Source of the DNA: Listeria goaensis | GTDB taxonomy: Bacteria > Bacillota > Bacilli > Lactobacillales > Listeriaceae | Assembly (NCBI RefSeq): GCF_900186125.1 | Contig: NZ_FYBQ01000002.1 | Coordinates: forward strand, 1-64,000 | DNA length: 64,000 nucleotides | Reading direction: 5' to 3' | Shown here: in pieces, positions 62,790 through 64,000 of the stretch | Layout: every line of letters starts with the position of its first letter | How positions within the stretch are numbered: the first letter of the stretch is position 1 | Position numbers and translations under genes: made by a program | Notes under the pieces: model-generated | Seen by the model: only the letters and a program-made list of their open reading frames with translations | Told to the model about the DNA's origin: nothing | The model's database searches: none

Positions 62790-63404
62790 TCAATGAAAAC
62801 CGTTGTTTTCTGATAAATTCTTCACTTTTCCCGAAACATACGGATTTCCACCCACAATAAACCTTAGGGGAAAATGCTTCGCCAATTTTTTATTTGGGAG
62901 GCCAATTCTCTCGGTCGCAACAATTTGAACTGGCCGCTTACCTTCTTCAAGCCAAATGTTGCTATCAAACAGCGTTTTACCATAGTCCTGCATCGAAAAA
63001 GCCATCGCCTGTGTCAATTTGCCAGGCCCGTTCGAAATATCAAAACCTGTTTTTCCGCCGCGATTTATCTCCATTTCAGGGAGGGCAGTAAGCGGCGCTA
63101 CAGCGCGAATCAAAACGGCTTCTGGAATGCCTGCTTCCATCGTAATGAAATTCAGCAAAACTTGGCGATGCATTTGGTACATGTAAATCGCGCCTGCTTG
63201 TCTGAACATGACTTCCGTGCGTTTTGTGCGCCGTTTCCGAAAACTGTGCGCCGCCTGGTCAGTTTCGCCTAAATAAGCCTCGGTCTCGACGATTAAGCTT
63301 TCGTATTTCACGCCGCACTTATCGTGTACGAGTTTCGCCCCTAGTAAATCTCGCGCCACTTCAATTGTAGTCTTTTTCTCAAAAAATTTTTCTGTTAGTT
63401 TCAA
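62790..63404 (-). CDS. 3-methyladenine DNA glycosylase (Mpg/AAG type)
   Basis: The 204-residue enzyme removes alkylated purines from DNA. Family motifs are [43 protein letters not shown] (catalytic glutamate), [13 protein letters not shown] and [16 protein letters not shown] 63404 is chosen: GAGG lies seven bases upstream and the start then matches the family N-terminus. The longer frame from 63470 adds 22 residues with no supporting site. In places it differs from the L. monocytogenes protein I remember. Confidence 0.9.
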   Translation of the reverse strand: MKLTEKFFEKKTTIEVARDLLGAKLVHDKCGVKYESLIVETEAYLGETDQAAHSFRKRRTKRTEVMFRQAGAIYMYQMHRQVLLNFITMEAGIPEAVLIRAVAPLTALPEMEINRGGKTGFDISNGPGKLTQAMAFSMQDYGKTLFDSNIWLEEGKRPVQIVATERIGLPNKKLAKHFPLRFIVGGNPYVSGKVKNLSENNGFH

Positions 63405-63524
63405 TGGTTTTCCTCGTTTTTCTTCTATAATAACCGATGTTGCGTATTTTTTTCTAGTCATCCATCTCAAGACCCATGTGTTATGTTTTCCCTTTTGTTA
63501 AAATTATGTTAAGATTATGTTGGT

Positions 63525-63563
63525 GCAGGCTTTGTATTTTATATGCGAAACCCTGCTTTTTTT
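63525..63563 (+). other. Hairpin with T run in the ltaS leader
   Basis: GCAGG pairs with CCTGC around an AT-rich loop, flanked by a partial TTT/AAA pairing, and seven T follow. It looks like a weak intrinsic terminator but lies upstream of ltaS on the same strand, with no plus-strand gene before it. It could be an attenuator of ltaS or the end of a short RNA. Confidence 0.4.
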
Positions 63564-63616
63564 CATCAAAATCTAAAAATTACTAGATAGTAAATAGAGT
63601 GTAGGAGAGGTGTAAT

Positions 63617-64000
63617 ATGAAGGATGGGAAAGGAAAAATCCTGACTTTTCTAAGCAAAAATTATGGATTTTTTATTCTAGCCGTCGTTCTATTTTGGCTA
63701 AAATCAGTCATTGCCTATGAAACGCAATTTAACCTTGGTATTGAAAATGCAATGCAACAATTTTTATTGATCATTAATCCGCTCAGTACGGCTGTCTTCT
63801 TTATGGGACTGGCACTATTTGCAAAAGGTCGACGTTCTTTTATTTGGATTATCGTGATCGATTTCCTTTTGACTTTTATTCTTTTTGCAAATATGGTTTA
63901 CTACCGTTTCTTCTCGGACTTTATCACGCTTCCGAACTTAAATCCGAAGCAAATGCAAAATATGGGTGACATGGGTGGAAGTATTCTTGCCTTACTAAAC
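63617..64000 (+). CDS. ltaS: Lipoteichoic acid synthase LtaS, 5' part only
   Basis: The first 128 residues are present and the gene runs off the right edge. They form the N-terminal membrane part: helices near residues 15-35, 45-68 and 75-98, with the family motifs FFILAVVLFWLKSVIAYE, FANMVYYRFFSDFITLPNL and MGDMGGSI. The missing sulfatase-like domain polymerises glycerol phosphate from phosphatidylglycerol into lipoteichoic acid. AGGAGAGGTG precedes ATG 63617. Confidence 0.9.
   Translation, partial: MKDGKGKILTFLSKNYGFFILAVVLFWLKSVIAYETQFNLGIENAMQQFLLIINPLSTAVFFMGLALFAKGRRSFIWIIVIDFLLTFILFANMVYYRFFSDFITLPNLNPKQMQNMGDMGGSILALLN

Overview
The window is a low-GC Gram-positive chromosome segment that I assign to the genus Listeria. 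The assignment rests on gene content and order: ilvE, rpiA, the dlt operon, fabI, nadK-relQ, yjbH, tagO, nagAB-nagR, fri, trmL-queG, lplA1, srtA, the 3-methyladenine glycosylase gene and ltaS lie together much as I remember the lmo0978 to lmo0927 stretch of L. monocytogenes, read backwards here. I cannot name the species. Several proteins look diverged from the L. monocytogenes versions I remember, and some loci look species- or strain-specific.

Layout. Positions 1-8500 (minus strand) hold the N-terminal part, at least 2,800 residues, of a giant secreted adhesin. It has a signal peptide, a jelly-roll-like N-domain, ten ~81-residue Ig-like repeats, two different Ig-like modules, then twenty more repeats; its C-terminus lies off the left edge. 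Next come ilvE, an esterase, an acetyltransferase, a DUF1361 membrane protein and rpiA, then the complete dltXABCD operon for teichoic acid D-alanylation, including the 48-residue dltX. Between dltD and fabI sits a four-gene type VII secretion toxin module: a TIGR04197-type small protein, a coiled-coil protein, an LXG toxin with a glycine zipper, and a polytopic candidate immunity protein. FabI, a pseudouridine synthase, NAD kinase and the small alarmone synthetase RelQ follow, divergent from a CYTH protein and the Spx adaptor YjbH.

Positions 25.6-33.6 kb hold a secreted M60 (enhancin-like) metallopeptidase, a structured intergenic RNA candidate, two U32 proteins, tagO and an LCP ligase. Positions 33.6-36.2 kb are the GlcNAc catabolic operon nagA-nagB-nagR with a clear NagR-type operator at its promoter. 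Positions 36.3-43.9 kb carry a PspA-like protein with a small membrane partner, two paralogous DUF915 hydrolases, an AI-2E exporter, and a GntR regulator with its MFS transporter. Positions 43.9-51.8 kb carry an M20 amidohydrolase with a leader related to the earlier RNA candidate, DUF3006 plus an MBL-HhH lipoprotein, a HesB-like protein, the ferritin/Dps gene fri, a low-molecular-weight phosphatase, a nitroreductase, trmL and queG. A tRNA-Gly(UCC) follows.

Positions 52-64 kb are again envelope-centred: a YkcB/YkcC-type GT39-GT2 pair, an esterase lipoprotein, a DUF3021/LytTR pair, lipoate ligase, an MBL hydrolase, an MFS exporter preceded by a 24-codon leader ORF, sortase A, a DNA glycosylase and the start of ltaS.

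The common theme is the cell envelope. TagO and LCP make and attach wall teichoic acid; LtaS makes lipoteichoic acid; the Dlt proteins alanylate teichoic acids; the GT pair probably glycosylates a surface polymer; SrtA anchors surface proteins, possibly including the giant adhesin. The parts that look accessory are the adhesin, the LXG module, the M60 peptidase, the MFS exporter with its leader ORF, and the two related intergenic RNA candidates.
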